Shown: positions 1 to 11,898, counted from the stretch's first letter. The stretch is DNA of 64,000 nucleotides from Fulvia fulva (GCF_020509005.1 NC_063012.1:8494001-8558000); one strand, 5' to 3'. Numbers and translations: made by a program. Notes: generated by a model not told the origin, from the sequence alone.

Positions 1-1131
1 AGAGAATTTCTCAAGAAGCATCCGATCGCAGTGGTTGAGACATTCCAAGCAGCTGGTGCCGTCCCGGAAAGCCTGGCTGATCAAATATTCTTTGGCCGCG
101 TTGGTCTCTTCCGCAACCAAATTGGAGATCGAGTGCTGGCAAAATCAGATCTCATTATCACCCTTGGTTACGATCCTACCGAATATGACGCCAACTCGTG
201 GAATCCTCATGGTGACCTAAACCTGGTTCACGTCGACTACACTTCCTGCGACTATGGCGCATACTACCATCCTGAGGTAGAGCTTCTTGGGTCTGTACGG
301 GAGAACATTCTAGCCCTTGGCAATGAGGTGACACATGTTACGAACCCAGCCGAAGACGAATTTTGCCAGGGCTTGACCAGGGAACTGCGCGCCTGGCAAA
401 AGGAGTATGAAGAACAGGAAGACCAACATACGGGTCTCGTACAGCCGCTGCGGTTTATATCTGCGTTACAGAAACGCGTGTCGAAGGACACAACAGTGAC
501 GGTCGACGTTGGCACCGTCTATATTTATATGATGCGATACTTCTACGCCTACGAGCCGCGAAAACTGCTATGCTCGAACGGTCAACAGACACTTGGAGTC
601 GGCATGCCATGGGCCATCGCAGCCTCACTGACTCAAGACCCACCGTGCTCGCAGAAGGTGGTGTCCTTAAGTGGCGATGGTGGTTTCATGTTCTCATCCC
701 AGGAGCTATCGACTGCAGTACAGCAAGGCTGCAACATCACCCACTTTATCTGGAACGACGAAGCCTACAACATGGTGGAGTTTCAGGAAGAAATGAAGTA
801 CGGCCGCAGCAGTGGTATCAAGCTGGGTGGCGTAGATTTTGTCAAGTATGCTGAGAGCTTTGGTGGCAAGGGATTCAGGTACGTATCCTTCCATGCCATG
901 TTGGCCAAGTCGTCGCAAGTGTTGTAGACTACTCTGTCTATCAGCTTCAGCGATTACGATCATATCCTTGGGCAAGAGCTAACAGTCGGTAGGATCAACA
1001 ACACATCCGAGATCGAGAAGGTTATGGACGAAGCTCTGGCACACAAAGGTCTGTCGCTGGTCGATGTCAGGATCGACTACTCTCATGCGAAGGATCTTTC
1101 GGGCAACCTCGTCAAGGACAGTGTCGGCTGA
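1..1131 (+). CDS. alsS-like: Acetolactate synthase, catabolic (AlsS/BudB) type, 3' part
   Basis: ThDP enzyme that joins two pyruvates to 2-acetolactate with CO2 release. The gene enters from the left edge; I read join(1..878, 993..1131), giving the last 338 residues of a family usually about 560 long. Frame 1 is open from base 1, so the start lies upstream. Seen: the central-domain segment FFGRVGLFRNQ and VGYDP-like LGYDPTEYD, then the ThDP motif GDGGFMFSSQEL...WNDEAYNMV and KYGRSSG..GGVDFVKYAESFG, which fit bacterial AlsS/BudB rather than pyruvate decarboxylase or the mitochondrial anabolic ILV2. The 114-bp intron (donor GTACGT, branch GCTAAC, acceptor TAG) contains an in-frame stop at 925-927; splicing restores a C-terminus ending IDYSHAKDLSGNLVKDSVG. 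No regulatory subunit is visible. It faces an acetolactate decarboxylase 168 bp away. Bacterial origin followed by intron gain is an inference. Confidence 0.88.
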
Positions 1132-1299
1132 GAGCCTAAGAGCACGGCTGAGAGCTGTTCTGCGGCCACCGTATAGATATAATGTATATGGGCTCTCCGC
1201 ATTCGTCCACCCTGAAGTGTGATACCGCGTCTCGAGGGCACATTACTCTTCATTTTGCCAGAAATCAGGACTGCCAATGTCATCCATGCAACGGCTTAA

Positions 1300-2069
1300 T
1301 CAACCTTCGGCCTTCTTCACGCCCTCATCATCAGTAACCAATTCCGCCGCATTGAAATCATCACTCGTCGGCAACTCGACATGCACATTACTCGCCACCG
1401 CCATCTGCATCTCCACCTTCTTCGCCCTCACCTCCAAAACATGCCCACCTGCCTTCCGATCCTTCTTAATGAAATGGAGATGCTCCCCAGCGACTCCAAA
1501 CCCCTGCCAATTCTTCGGTGTTCTGAAGCCGATAATCGTTCCCTCAACATTCTCATACTCCTCCACGCTCTGCTTCTGACTTAGCTCCGACAACGGCTGG
1601 CCCTTGTACTCCTGCCCCCTCACAGTTCTACACTTCAGATACTCAAACGTGCCATTGATGCGATACGTCATGAACAAGTTTTTGGCGTGGTCGTTGAAAC
1701 TGTTTAGGGCGTTGCCGACGTCGGGTTTGTCCTTTAGCTCTACTTGCGATGTCTTTTGGGGGACGAAGTGGGTGCTGACTGCGAAGGGGATTTGGTCTGA
1801 GGGGTCTGCCTCGCGGACGTTGCCTTGTGCTTGGAGCTGGTAGACGTGACCGTCCAGGAACATGAGCTCGCCGTTCATGCGGGAGAAGGTGCCGAGGCCT
1901 TGGTTGCCTTTTGTGGCGAGTTTGGAAACGGGGATGCCGGTTTCGCAGACACCGTCCATTAAAGCGTTGAGGAGGGAGAACCTGCAGTTCATGTCAGTGC
2001 ACGTAATGATGGAGTCAGGCATTGGGTGCAATCTTGTGTAGCTTACTGATATATGTGGTTGTCTTCCAT
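1300..2069 (-). CDS. alsD-like: Alpha-acetolactate decarboxylase
   Basis: Converts 2-acetolactate to (R)-acetoin and CO2. I read complement(join(1300..1981, 2047..2069)), 234 aa. The 65-bp intron (GTAAGC..CTGCAG) joins a tiny first exon, MEDNHIYQ, to FSLLNALMDGV. This gives the family-typical start IYQFSLLNAL, which an unspliced start at 2031 would not. Seen: GLGTFSRMNGELMFLDG near residue 36, RINGTFEYLKCRTV near 115, and the zinc ligands H175-x-H177-x10-H188 in GEHLHFIKKDRKAGGHVLEV, with the same spacing as the bacterial metal site. No signal peptide, so a cytosolic location is likely. It is convergent with the acetolactate synthase (3' ends 168 bp apart). Together they form a two-step acetoin route typical of bacteria; presence in an intron-containing fungal locus suggests an old horizontal transfer (inference). 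Confidence 0.93.
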
Positions 2070-2674
2070 GTTGGCAGTTAGTATGTTATCTGTTGTACTG
2101 AATGGGTGAGAAAGCGCTTGATGTTCAAGAGATGGGCAAGCATGCTACTGTGTATACTGTTCCGAGAAGGACCGACGTGCTCATAAATCGTGCCACGGCA
2201 ACGTCATACGCGACTTGCATGATCGATAATGCGCTGACGTACTGACTGCTACGAAAGTGTTCGATCGGAGAGTATGCCAGGTCGAGGACCAGGACCAAAG
2301 GATACAGTGTTCTGGTAGTGCTCCGTTCTGCATTGTTGCGATTCTCGGCCTTTACAGCTTAAGTCTTTTGTGATGCTCTCCAGTCATCGAAACTCTGAGG
2401 TTTTCCTAAGAACACGCCCGGTGTCTAGATGGCACGGCCTTTACGTGAGCCGGGAACGTGCTTCTATTCTGACCGCTTTGTTCTCGCGTAGCCTCCGGAG
2501 TGTGATTGTTGAGCATTAACGCAGCAATCGTCTGTAAAACACCTCACAGACCAGCTGCTCTATACTGCTGCTCGGCTGGGTATGTACATCGCCCGAGCGA
2601 TCCGTCGAAGACCTCGAGCATAGCCACAGCTTGCTCTACACCATTCGTTATTCGCTATCGTGCTTCCCACCGCC
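2070..2674. promoter_or_regulatory. Upstream region of the decarboxylase gene
   Basis: Space of about 600 bp between the start of the acetolactate decarboxylase gene and the stop codon of the complex I subunit gene, both on the minus strand. It must hold the promoter of the former and the 3' UTR of the latter. I see no coding frame with family resemblance, no RNA gene and no clear TATA box. Confidence 0.4.
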
Positions 2675-3104
2675 TTACTTCCTCTTATCCGGATCCTCCA
2701 GAATACCTTCTGCTTCCAGCCGTCTTCGCGCCTCCTCGAGAGCCCATGTTTGTATGCTACATAGTGTTAGTTTCACGTCCGGTGAAGATGTTCTCGACCT
2801 TTCGTAAGTTGTCTTACCTTGTGTCAGGCTTATAGCAGTATCCGACTACACCAAAAAGCAAGCTTCCAAAGAAGCCGTAGAACCAGATATTCTCCCAGCC
2901 TTCAGCTTCAGGCTTCTCTCCTGGCTTGATACCCCAGAGCCAGCCACCGGGAGGGTCGTAGTGGTCTTCGTGTGCGTGGTCGCCGGCGCTTCTGACGGCT
3001 GTGGAGGAGAGTTGTCTGTGTTGCGGTCGAGCGGCAATGTTGGGGATGACCTGGAGACGAGCGCGGGAGGTGCTGATCAATCGGGTGGCTCGTAGTAGCG
3101 ACAT
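2675..3104 (-). CDS. NADH:ubiquinone oxidoreductase ESSS subunit (NDUFB11 family)
   Basis: Accessory subunit of mitochondrial complex I, in the membrane arm of the inner membrane. Read as complement(join(2675..2756, 2818..3104)), 122 aa. The intron is 61 bp (GTAAGA..TAG, branch CTAAC). I chose the ATG at 3104 because MSLLRATRLISTSRARLQ starts a basic, Ser/Arg-rich mitochondrial presequence; the upstream in-frame extension is low-complexity Pro/Thr. Seen: HYDPPGGWLWGIKPGEKPE at about 48-66, one transmembrane segment IWFYGFFGSLLFGVVGYCY (73-91), and, only after splicing, the conserved tail KPDTSIQTWALEEARRRLEAE. Length and layout match fungal ESSS proteins. Housekeeping gene with no sign of transfer. 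Confidence 0.93.
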
Positions 3105-3785
3105 GATTGTGATTGTGGGTGCGTCGCCGGCGCGAGGAGGTGAGCAGCGAAGTGTAGTTGGTGGTGGTGGTGGCGGTGGTGAGTGACTGTCTCCGTCGTG
3201 AATAACCGCGGTGGAGGCAGGAGCCACTGTGCACGTGATCTGAGCGGGATCATCCGATCGGTCATGCATATCTTTCAAAGCACTTTCCTGCGTCGCCTCT
3301 TCTCCTCCTTCTTTCCTTCCCTCATCACACCACCTCCCAAAGCGCTTCGAACGTGTACTTCTGACATGGCCGCTGTTTCTCAGCTACCATGTTCATAACT
3401 CACCGCTGTTGCGCGTGCCCCGTCCGGGCTGTGTAGAGATTGCGCGAGGCGTTCGCTTCGTGCTGTGATTCTTTAGCAACGTCGCCTGTTTCTGCAGTGA
3501 CTCGTGCCTGACCAGCAGGAAACAGGAATCGTCCGAGGAAGCGCAGCGCACATTTACATTGGGGAGACGCTCCGCGCCTTGCGCTTGAGCATACGCATCT
3601 GCCAGCCACATTCACCTTTGCTGTTGGCCATCTGCCGGGACTTGGACTGCTCTGTCTAGAACGCATTTCTGCATTACCAGCCACTGCTTCCATCCGTCCA
3701 AGTGACGGCGATAGAGGCGTTGGGGAGATTTGGGGACTTCTTTTCCTTGTTACACTAACATAGCTTCTGCGCGACTGTACACATC
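3105..3785. promoter_or_regulatory. Bidirectional promoter region
   Basis: About 680 bp separating the divergent starts of the complex I subunit (3104, minus) and the DUF2293 gene (3786, plus). It contains CT-rich stretches (around 3295-3345) typical of fungal promoters. No separate gene is supported. Confidence 0.5.
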
Positions 3786-6215
3786 ATGACGGCCACCACG
3801 AACGGCGCCACCTCCCGCGCAGCCAGCCTTCGAGCTGGCAGTGTCGCGCGCAGTATTGCGAAACGGCGCGATAAGCCCTACAAGACGGAACAAAACAGAG
3901 TCATCGCGAAAAAGCGAAAGCTCGACCTACATGTTGGTTGCCAGGAATGTTGCGCATCGCTAGGGAAGACACTGACAGTGCGATCAACACAGACAACGTA
4001 CTCGGCTTCAACCACACCCGCAGGATTTACACTGCTGCACGTCGGAACACCAGAGCTCGCAGAACGCTGCAAAGAGCTGTCAAGGCAGCGAGGCCTGCCA
4101 GTCTACGTCGTCAACGTACGCATATCATGTGCAGAAACAGCCATACGATTCACCAGGATATCAGTTCTAATGCAATGACAGGCCAAACCCGTGAGCAAAC
4201 ATGCTATCGATCCGGAGAAAGTCTCGCACCATATCCATCGTGTGGGTTATCATTTTCGTTCAGAAGTTGTTGAGGATGCCTGCCACGAACTGGGCTACAT
4301 TCATCACAATAACCAATTTGTCAAGGAAGCCGACCTCGCGGCCCGCGAGGAGCATACTAGAATGGCTCGAGCTATGGCAAAGTATGGTCTCCATCTGGAT
4401 CAATCCGAGCAGCAGCAGGAGACGGACGACCAAGTTCGTGCTGCCATCAAGGAGCTCTTCCCACGTATACCTGAAGCGGATCTCCAGGCCATCCTCAAAC
4501 ATGCTTGGGAAGAAGGTACAGGACGTGTAGGTAATAACGTCGAGCTGACCCTGCCACGCCGCGTCCAGCTGGCAACCATTGCTCGCATTCGCCATGAGTA
4601 CACAGACTACGATAAATTGCTTCGCGCCTTCGAGTGGAAAGAAGCTCGTGCTGAGGTAGAACCAGTATGCCTGCAGAAGCTGATCGAGTGGCGAGGCGAG
4701 ACAGAAGACAACAACGACAACGAGCTCGAGGAGATCGTCCGCGAAACCATCGTGATTGATGATGACGATGATACCACTGCTGCAAACGGTAGCGAAGCTG
4801 ATGACGAGGACTCTGTTGTGGCCATGGAGACAGGCTACAACAGCGACACGACTATCGAGATCAGCCACAAACTGGCAGGTGATGAAGACCTCGGGGCAGA
4901 AAGCCACGATGAGCGCTCGCAACAGTTCTTGCAGCGTTGGCAGCCACCGCCTCGCAATGTCCAAAGACGTCGAATTGATGTTCGTCAGAAAATCGGTGCA
5001 GTACGAGAGCAGATGAGGAATGGTATTGCACCAACAACTCAGCAGTATGTCGCATTCCCCGGTAAAGTGGTACAGACTAATCATTCTGTCAGGGTCATAC
5101 GTGTTAACGTACCCGACAATGGAGGAGACATTATCGAGATCAATGGACAGAGATTCCTTCGTGTGAGTAGTGCTCCAGCACGTAACCTGCCACCGGTTGC
5201 TGAATCGCCCAAGACCCCTGCGCCGTCGGCATTGCAGCGTCCATCACCACAGCAATTCGCAGCAGTACCGGCGCAGCCACGCAGTCCGTATGCTGTACAG
5301 CACGAGCAACCTGGCCGACCGATTAGTGTGCATCAGTACCAGCGGCATACTGACCCTGCAGGTGGTTATGCATCATTCTACGACAGGCCAGTCGCATCGA
5401 TTGAGCCGCAGGACAACCTTCGACGAGCAGCCATTGCGTCTCATTCACGCCAAAACGGCAGTCGCTCTCGCCCTGCAACACCAAACAGTGATCACTCAGG
5501 CAAACGGCGGCGTGTAGATCTCACTACTCCTGTGTCCACGACTGAAGGTAATCGTGTGCAGCGCTACTCGCCATCAAGCTCTGTCGCTGCACAGTCTTTT
5601 GATCCTTATGCGAGGTCGCGTATTTCTATCGAAGGGGGTTCGCAAGTTGCACCACAATGTGCTGGCCAGCCCGTTCGCCCTGAAGGACCCTATGCTCCAT
5701 CCACAGGTGGTTTCTCCAGTAGGCCTCAGGAAACATACCATATGCAGAATTTCGCGCAACATGATCCCAGTCGGAGACCACCGCCTCCGGATCCGGAACC
5801 TTACGATCCATTGCGGCCACTGATACGAGCTGACGACCGTCGGGAGTACCATGCCGGACGTGACCACAGACAGGACCAGCGACCGAAGACTGCCATAATG
5901 GATGCGCAGGTAGCGCCAATTCAATACGTCCCTCATCCACAGCAGAACGGAGCCCAGTACCAAAATGCTCCTCGTCCATCGGCGTACGATCCCCAGAGGC
6001 CAGACCTGAGGTACCAAGGCGCTCAGCAACCGCAAGTAGTTTACATCCAGGCTCCAACTCCAGTCCACGGAGCGCCAGCTGCCATTCAGCAAGTCCCACG
6101 TGGTAATGTGCAAGCCAATGGATATCCTGCTGTTTACCAAGTGCCTGCAAACAGTGCACACCCGCCGTTGCCAATAGGACAAACGCACCAGACGCCTTAC
6201 TACTACCCTCGATGA
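3786..6215 (+). CDS. DUF2293 domain protein with long disordered C-terminus
   Basis: Function unknown. Read as join(3786..4115, 4182..6215), 787 aa. The 66-bp intron (GTACGC..ACAG) is phase 0 and joins LPVYVVN to AKPVSKHAIDPEKV. N-terminus: basic, with SIAKRRDKPYKTEQNRVIAKKRK at about 23-45, a possible nuclear signal. The DUF2293 domain lies at about 194-283: AAIKELFPRIPEADLQ, then RRVQLATIARIRHEYTDYD and the tail VCLQKLIEWRGE. Next comes an acidic linker (about 290-340, Asp/Glu runs). From about 430 on the protein is rich in Pro, Gln, Ser and Tyr with no fold that I recognise. The basic and acidic tracts plus disorder hint at a nuclear role, but this is a guess. It is convergent with SSD1. 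Confidence 0.88.
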
Positions 6216-7144
6216 CAATGGCCCAAAGCGTGAGTTATTGCAATGGTGCGAGTGGCATAGCACACAACATGGCAGCCGCAGAATGAGGATCATGATCCGT
6301 GGCAGCGAGGAGCTGCCGGTCGTCCTTCAGGAGCTTCCAAAGCCATCTAATGGAGACAACCTGCGGTATCGACTATAGCTTGGTGCGTTTCATGTCAGCA
6401 AATTGTGGACTCGCGGTGCTAACACATCACTAGAAGTAACAAGTCTTGCCGAGGTCGAGCAGGAGCACAGGGTCTTCTTGTTGACCCGGCATCACAGTAT
6501 CGCAGCCCTGGGAGACTGATAGTTGCGTGAACATCGTGGCACCGTGTTGAGATAAGTCGTTGGTCACAAGAGGGGATGAAGCATTTGGAGGTGGTCTGAC
6601 GGTCGTGGACGTGCCGTTACAGGGCAATTGAGTGCAGTCATACAGCAGTGCACAAGACATGTTGGAAGAGCTGCCAAGCAGTCAAGAAAGGTCGTCTAAG
6701 ATATAGTATGGCTACAGACAAACGCTCAAAACATTAACACAAGATAGCAATAAAAACAAACCGAGCCTTTCAGCCCAGACTGTTCGGCCGTTCATCCACA
6801 ATCATCCTTCTCCGTCCGTCCTGGACGGCACATCTTCGTTCTCTCAATTTCCCAAGTGTGACAGATACTCACAAGAAGTTCATGTCGTTCCAAAACGCAT
6901 GCAAGTTCTTACATATGTCTCCTCTCTTCCACTCGTTTTCTCTTGGCGTGCAGGTCAGACTGCATGCGTGCATGCTGTAGTAAAGATGGTATTCGGTCAG
7001 TGGCTCACGAGAGCTGCAGGTAGGTGGACGGTGCCAAGCTTTCGCTCAGGCAAGTCGCTGTTGTCGTCCTGAGAGGTGGTGCAGGATAGGCACTTGTGTG
7101 GTAGTGGTGTGCAAGGCGCACAATGGTGAGGTCGTGCGGGTCGC
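6216..7144. other. Convergent 3' intergenic region
   Basis: About 930 bp between the stop codons of the DUF2293 gene (plus) and SSD1 (minus). It should contain both 3' UTRs. Short frames here (for example a 76-codon minus frame at 6430-6660) show no family resemblance. An A-rich patch at about 6715-6765 may lie near a polyadenylation region. Confidence 0.4.
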
Positions 7145-10100
7145 TCACAAAGCATAAGGGTTGAGTGAGCGGATGGTCAAGCACCTGGCAAACATTAGTG
7201 TCTGTCAGAAAAGTGGTTGCTGTCATGACTTACGGTGGACTCTTGGTCAGATCAGTTCTCAACAGGACCGGAACTCTGGTCATTTCCTTCACGTCCTGAA
7301 TATAGTCTCCGTTCTGCTCACGCAGGCCGAACAAACCAAGGTACTTATCCTTGTTCGTCAGCTTGGACTCTGGTGCTGAGCTGTTGGCGAGGAGTCGAGA
7401 GTCGGACTTGGAGCGTTGTGGTGCCAGACCATTTCTGGTAGGCGATGGTGGACCGCTCTGTGTGGCACGGTCACCGTTGAGCGCGACACCGGCTGTGTTG
7501 TCGGTAACCTCTGAAGCATTGTCGTCGTCATCGTCGAAAAGAGCATCAACATCCTGTGCATCAATCGAGCCAGTGTTCATGGCCTTTCGCTCAGCTTCTT
7601 GGGCCTCCTTCTGCTTGGCAGCTACTTCCCGTGCGACAGTGCTGTGAGTTGGGCGGTGGCCCTTCGCTGGTTGACGCTCATCCTCAGGTACGAACGCCGA
7701 AGAAGGTACACCCTTCTCCCAGTAGAGCTCTAGAAGACGTGTGTTCTTGTCGAATTCTGCCTTCTTGAGTGGCAGCTGGTCGCAGTGTACTCTTTTCTCG
7801 AAACCGTATTCCGGGATCAGAACATCAAACGCCGACTCGTACACGCAAACAACGATACCAACCGAAATCAGGTCACCGCCTTGCTCTTCACTCAGCTTGT
7901 TCATCTTTCGGCAAGACTCAATGTGCACACTCTGCTCCTGAGCGGCATGAGCAGAGTCCTTCTTGGTGTTGCATGTCTCCGCGGTTTTGTTTAGTGATTC
8001 CAAGTCTTCAGCAAACTCCACGGCACCTTCAGAAAGGACCGACTCCAGCTGGCGGTGTACAATGATGTCGGCATAGCGGCGCGATGGGTTAGTGAAGTGT
8101 GTGTAGAGCGGCAGGTTAAGGGCGTAGTGGCTCAGGTCGGAGTCGGCAGCTCTGCCGGGCACGATGTACTTGGCACGACCCATGGCTTTGACGATGAGTG
8201 TTTCCATACCCTTGCGGATTTCTGCATCGTCAATACGGAAAAGGCTGTTCTGAAGCGCAGCCGATGTGGAGATGTCGATGTCGTAGCCAATGTTTGCCAT
8301 GCGTTCGGCAAAGGTGCGTAGGCGTCTTGGGTTTGGCGATGCTTGACGGCGGAGCAGTGCTCGCTCTCCAAGAGACTCGTAAATCTTCTGGGCGACCAAG
8401 GCATTCGTCTTATGGCTCAACTCCTCGATCATTTCGTGTGATGGGCTTGAGTCGAAGATATTGTGCTCCACAGGAACATTCTCGTCGTCAAGCTGGTACA
8501 GCAGACGGAGTGGAGGGATGCTGCTCTCATCGCTGCCGTACCGTGCTTGTCGGAGCTTTTGTGCAATGGAGTGCAATTGGAGGATTTGCTTGGTTCGCTC
8601 TTCGCCGACGGAAGATGGCGTCTCGCCGTTGATAACAGCATCGACTTCATCGTAAGAAAGCTTGCCAGAACTCTTGATGACCGACTTGCCGATCCAGGTG
8701 TCATCGTCGACAACGCGGCCAGTAGCGTCAACCTTGAGAACGACCGAGACAGTGTAGCGGTCTTCACCTGGCTGAAGGCAGCAAACTTCCTGCGAAAGCT
8801 TGGACGGAAGCATGTTGACGCTTCTATTCATCAAGTATACTCCAGTACCTCGCTTCTTGGCCTCACGATCCACGAGAGAGTTTGCCTTCACGAAGTGGGC
8901 AACATCTGCCACGTGGATGCCGATCTCGACGAATCCATCAGCCAATTCCTTGAAGTGAATGGCATCGTCGAGCTCTTTGCTGCCGTTCGGGTCGATGGTG
9001 AAAGTCTGCTCTTCGCGGAAGTCGCGGCGTCCATCCAGAGCAGTCTCGCCGTCGTTCTCGACAGACCAGTCCTCGTAGCCGACATTCTTAATGACAGCAT
9101 CGGAGAAATCGTCTGGACCGAAGTTGTTGTCGCGAAGCAATGCATCAGTTTCCACCTTAAGATCGCCGGCATCGCCCAGTTGCTCAACGAGAGTACCGAA
9201 AGGATGCAGACTGGTTATTGGCCAGCGCTTGATGCATGCGACAAAGATCTTGCCGGCATATTCATGATGGCGATCGACGAAGTCCTTGGGTGCTTGCTCA
9301 GTTGGAATGGCGATCAGTGGTACACGCTTGTCGGTTGGCTTGAACCAAACAATCTTTGGACGCTCTTGTTGACGCTCTGGGCGACCGTGACCACCCTCAC
9401 GAGCTTGACGCTCTGCCTCTTGCTTCTCCTTTGTTGCTTGGCTGCTTGGTCGCAGCAGACCGAGTGATCCAGAGAACATCTGTCCTGCAACACGCTCGAT
9501 GACAGCAACGATGTGTCCGGCGTAAAGGGGCTTCTGCTCATCGTTGATCTCGTCTTCCTCCATGAGGAGCAGGCTCTGACCTTCGACCTCGACATCATCG
9601 TTCTTCTTCTGTGTTGGACGTTGCTTCAAGCTGCCACGTCGGCGGAGGCCACCATCTGCAGCACTCTCAGGCTGAGTAGTAGCATCGTTGACTGCGGTAA
9701 CGCTGCCACTACGCGCGTCAGTCACGTCCTTGCGCTTCTTCTTCTCTTCCTTTTCACGCTTCTGACCCCAGACTTCGTCAACATCAAGCAGCTCAACAGC
9801 AACGAGATCTCCTTCGAGAGCTCTGTTGCGGTCCTTGCTACCACAGATGAAGATATCTGCATCGAGGTCGGTGGTAGTAACATAGGCGTCGCTGCGGTTC
9901 TTCTTGTTGACACGGAGTATACCAGCCACAAGCTGGCCATCAGCCAGAAGAGCTGGAAGTGTTGCTTGAGGCAAGTATGGGGTGAACAGAGTCTTGCGCT
10001 GCTGTTGCTGTCCACCGCCCATACCTGGACCCATCTGTGGCATGTTGTGTGCGCCAGTGAGCTGGGCGAGACTTGGTGCAGGGATACCTGCCTGCTGGTA

Positions 10101-11400
10101 GGCTTGAAGCTGGGCGAGCTGAAGAGCGTTCAGCTGCTGACCACCGAACATGCCTGGCTGTTGAACAAGGACCTGACCTTGTGTGAGCTGCATGAGCTGT
10201 GGCTGAGGCTGGTATTGGAAGCCCTGCATAGAGCTGAGGGATTGGTTGACTGATCCGCGCTGGCGATGACCAGGCTGAAATGGCTGAGCGGACGCATGCT
10301 GGTTCATATGGAAGTTACCCATGTTGCTGTTCTGCGGTTCACTGATGGACTGGTTGTTGTTGTTGGGGTTGCGCCAGTTACCCTCAAAGTTCCTGGATCC
10401 TGTTCGTCCATGTCCTTGGCTACCGCGTCGGCCTAGCTCGGATGTATTCGCGCCGCCGTCATTTGTGGCCTGTGGTGGTGGGAATTGGAAGCCTTGCGGA
10501 CCTCCACGGCTACTTTGACCCATGCCGCGACCATTTCCGACAGCCATGCTTTGGCTTCGGCCGTGACCACGCCCAGCCATGCCGCCTCGAGACGCACTGG
10601 ATGGAGTGGTCTGGGTGGCATCGCTGGCTGCGTTGGCAGGACTTGCAGTACGATCCTTCGCGGGTGGAGAATCGGTGCTCGCGCCAGGGAGTGGAAACTG
10701 GAAACCACTAGTCTTCCGTTTCGCCTCTGCCAGCTCAGCAGCTTTCTTGGCCTCGGGCAAGGCAAGCGAGTGTCTCCGTGCGTGTCCACCACCTGCTGCA
10801 CCACCACCTCTTCCTCGAGTCGGCGCTGCGTTCTCGTTTCTTGGTATGCTGGCCCCGAAGGCTCCAAAGTCGGCAAAGCCCGTTCCGGATGCCCCGGACG
10901 ACGGCGCAGGAGGTGGGCCCATACCCATGTTGGGCATTGCGGACTGATTGCGACGATGTGCAGAGGCTTGACCCATCGACATGCCCATAGGTTGCTGGCC
11001 CATCTGCTGACCTTGCGGGAATTGGAAAGCGCCGGGTTGGGGTGACACGTTGAGGTTCTGCATCTGTCCCTGCATTTGCTGGAATTGGTTGGGGAGTTGT
11101 TGTTGCTGCGGGATCATGCCCATGTTGACGTACTGCTGGTGGGTAGCAGCGATCTGCTGTTGCTGGGCCTGCAGCATCTCAATCTGCTGGGCAAGAGCTA
11201 GCTGTTCCACTGTCGAGGGGTATTAGCATTAGACAGGGGGAGTGACGTGCGGGAAGACGGCAAGCACGAATGCCAGCAGTGGGCAACTCACTCATCAATG
11301 GGGTCATCTCTGATGGGCTGCGGCGATGAGCAATGTGCAGTCGACGTCCGGCGGGCCCCTGCGGACCATTCTGACCGGGCTGTTGCTGTTGCTGATCCAT
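7145..11400 (-). CDS. SSD1: SSD1-type RNB-domain RNA-binding protein
   Basis: Translational repressor that binds mRNAs for cell-wall and polarity proteins; in yeast controlled by the NDR kinase Cbk1. Read as complement(join(7145..7184, 7234..11209, 11292..11400)), 1374 aa. Exon 1 gives MDQQQQQPGQNGPQGPAGRR and joins at ATG A|TG to MEQLALAQQIEML; the last 40-nt exon gives PCLTIRSLNPYAL, a typical SSD1 end. Introns are 82 and 49 bp. Residues 1-430 are Gln/Gly/Met-rich and prion-like. Cold-shock-like domains follow, then the RNB domain from about 770. The RNB metal motif reads D776-PNGSK-E782-L-D784-D785, so one usual Asp is Glu, in line with SSD1 proteins being non-catalytic members of the RNase II family. 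Five HxRxxS sites lie in the N-terminus (see findings). Confidence 0.95.
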
Positions 11401-11898
11401 GGCGACTGGCTAGTCGGGGGATGGTATGCTGTGTATGTTATGTTCTTCTGTATGGTACAGGCGGCGTGGCCGGTATCGTCGTCGCTGACTGCTATCACGG
11501 ATGCAGGGCAATGGACGAGTCAGGGGAGCAAGGCTCGAGGTGTTGGATGCTTGCGTGACGTATGCTTAATCGAGCGAGCCAAAATCGTTGCTTTGTGCGA
11601 AGGGTGCACGGGATCAAGCTGCTGTGGTAGCAGAGGGCGGCGCGGTGTATGGGTGCTGCTGCGCGCGGGGTGTGGTGTGGTTGTGGTGTATGTGTTTGGG
11701 TGTGGTGCAGGACTCGAGTGTTTCGATGGGTAATGATCGATGCACTGGCAGGCGGGAGCCAGCGTGGGCTGCGGCGAGCTGGGTGAAGGAGCGGCGGTCG
11801 GCGGCCTTTGGACGAGGCGAGCTTGCCTCAACGGGGGTGCGCCTAATAGAGACAGTGAGGGTGTGAAACGGGGCAGGCGGCGTCGTCGCTGCTTCCAA

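Noticed and set aside
1..927. Pyruvate decarboxylase or mitochondrial ILV2 identity for the first gene
   Set aside because: Motifs around the ThDP site (KYGRSSG..GGVDFVKYAESFG) fit the catabolic acetolactate synthases better, and the neighbour is acetolactate decarboxylase.
4260..5084. 274-codon minus-strand frame
   Set aside because: Antisense of the DUF2293 exon; no recognisable domain.
8463..10253. Long plus-strand frames of 334 and 246 codons opposite SSD1
   Set aside because: Antisense shadows of a well-supported conserved gene; no family resemblance and leucine/valine-rich composition typical of reverse frames.
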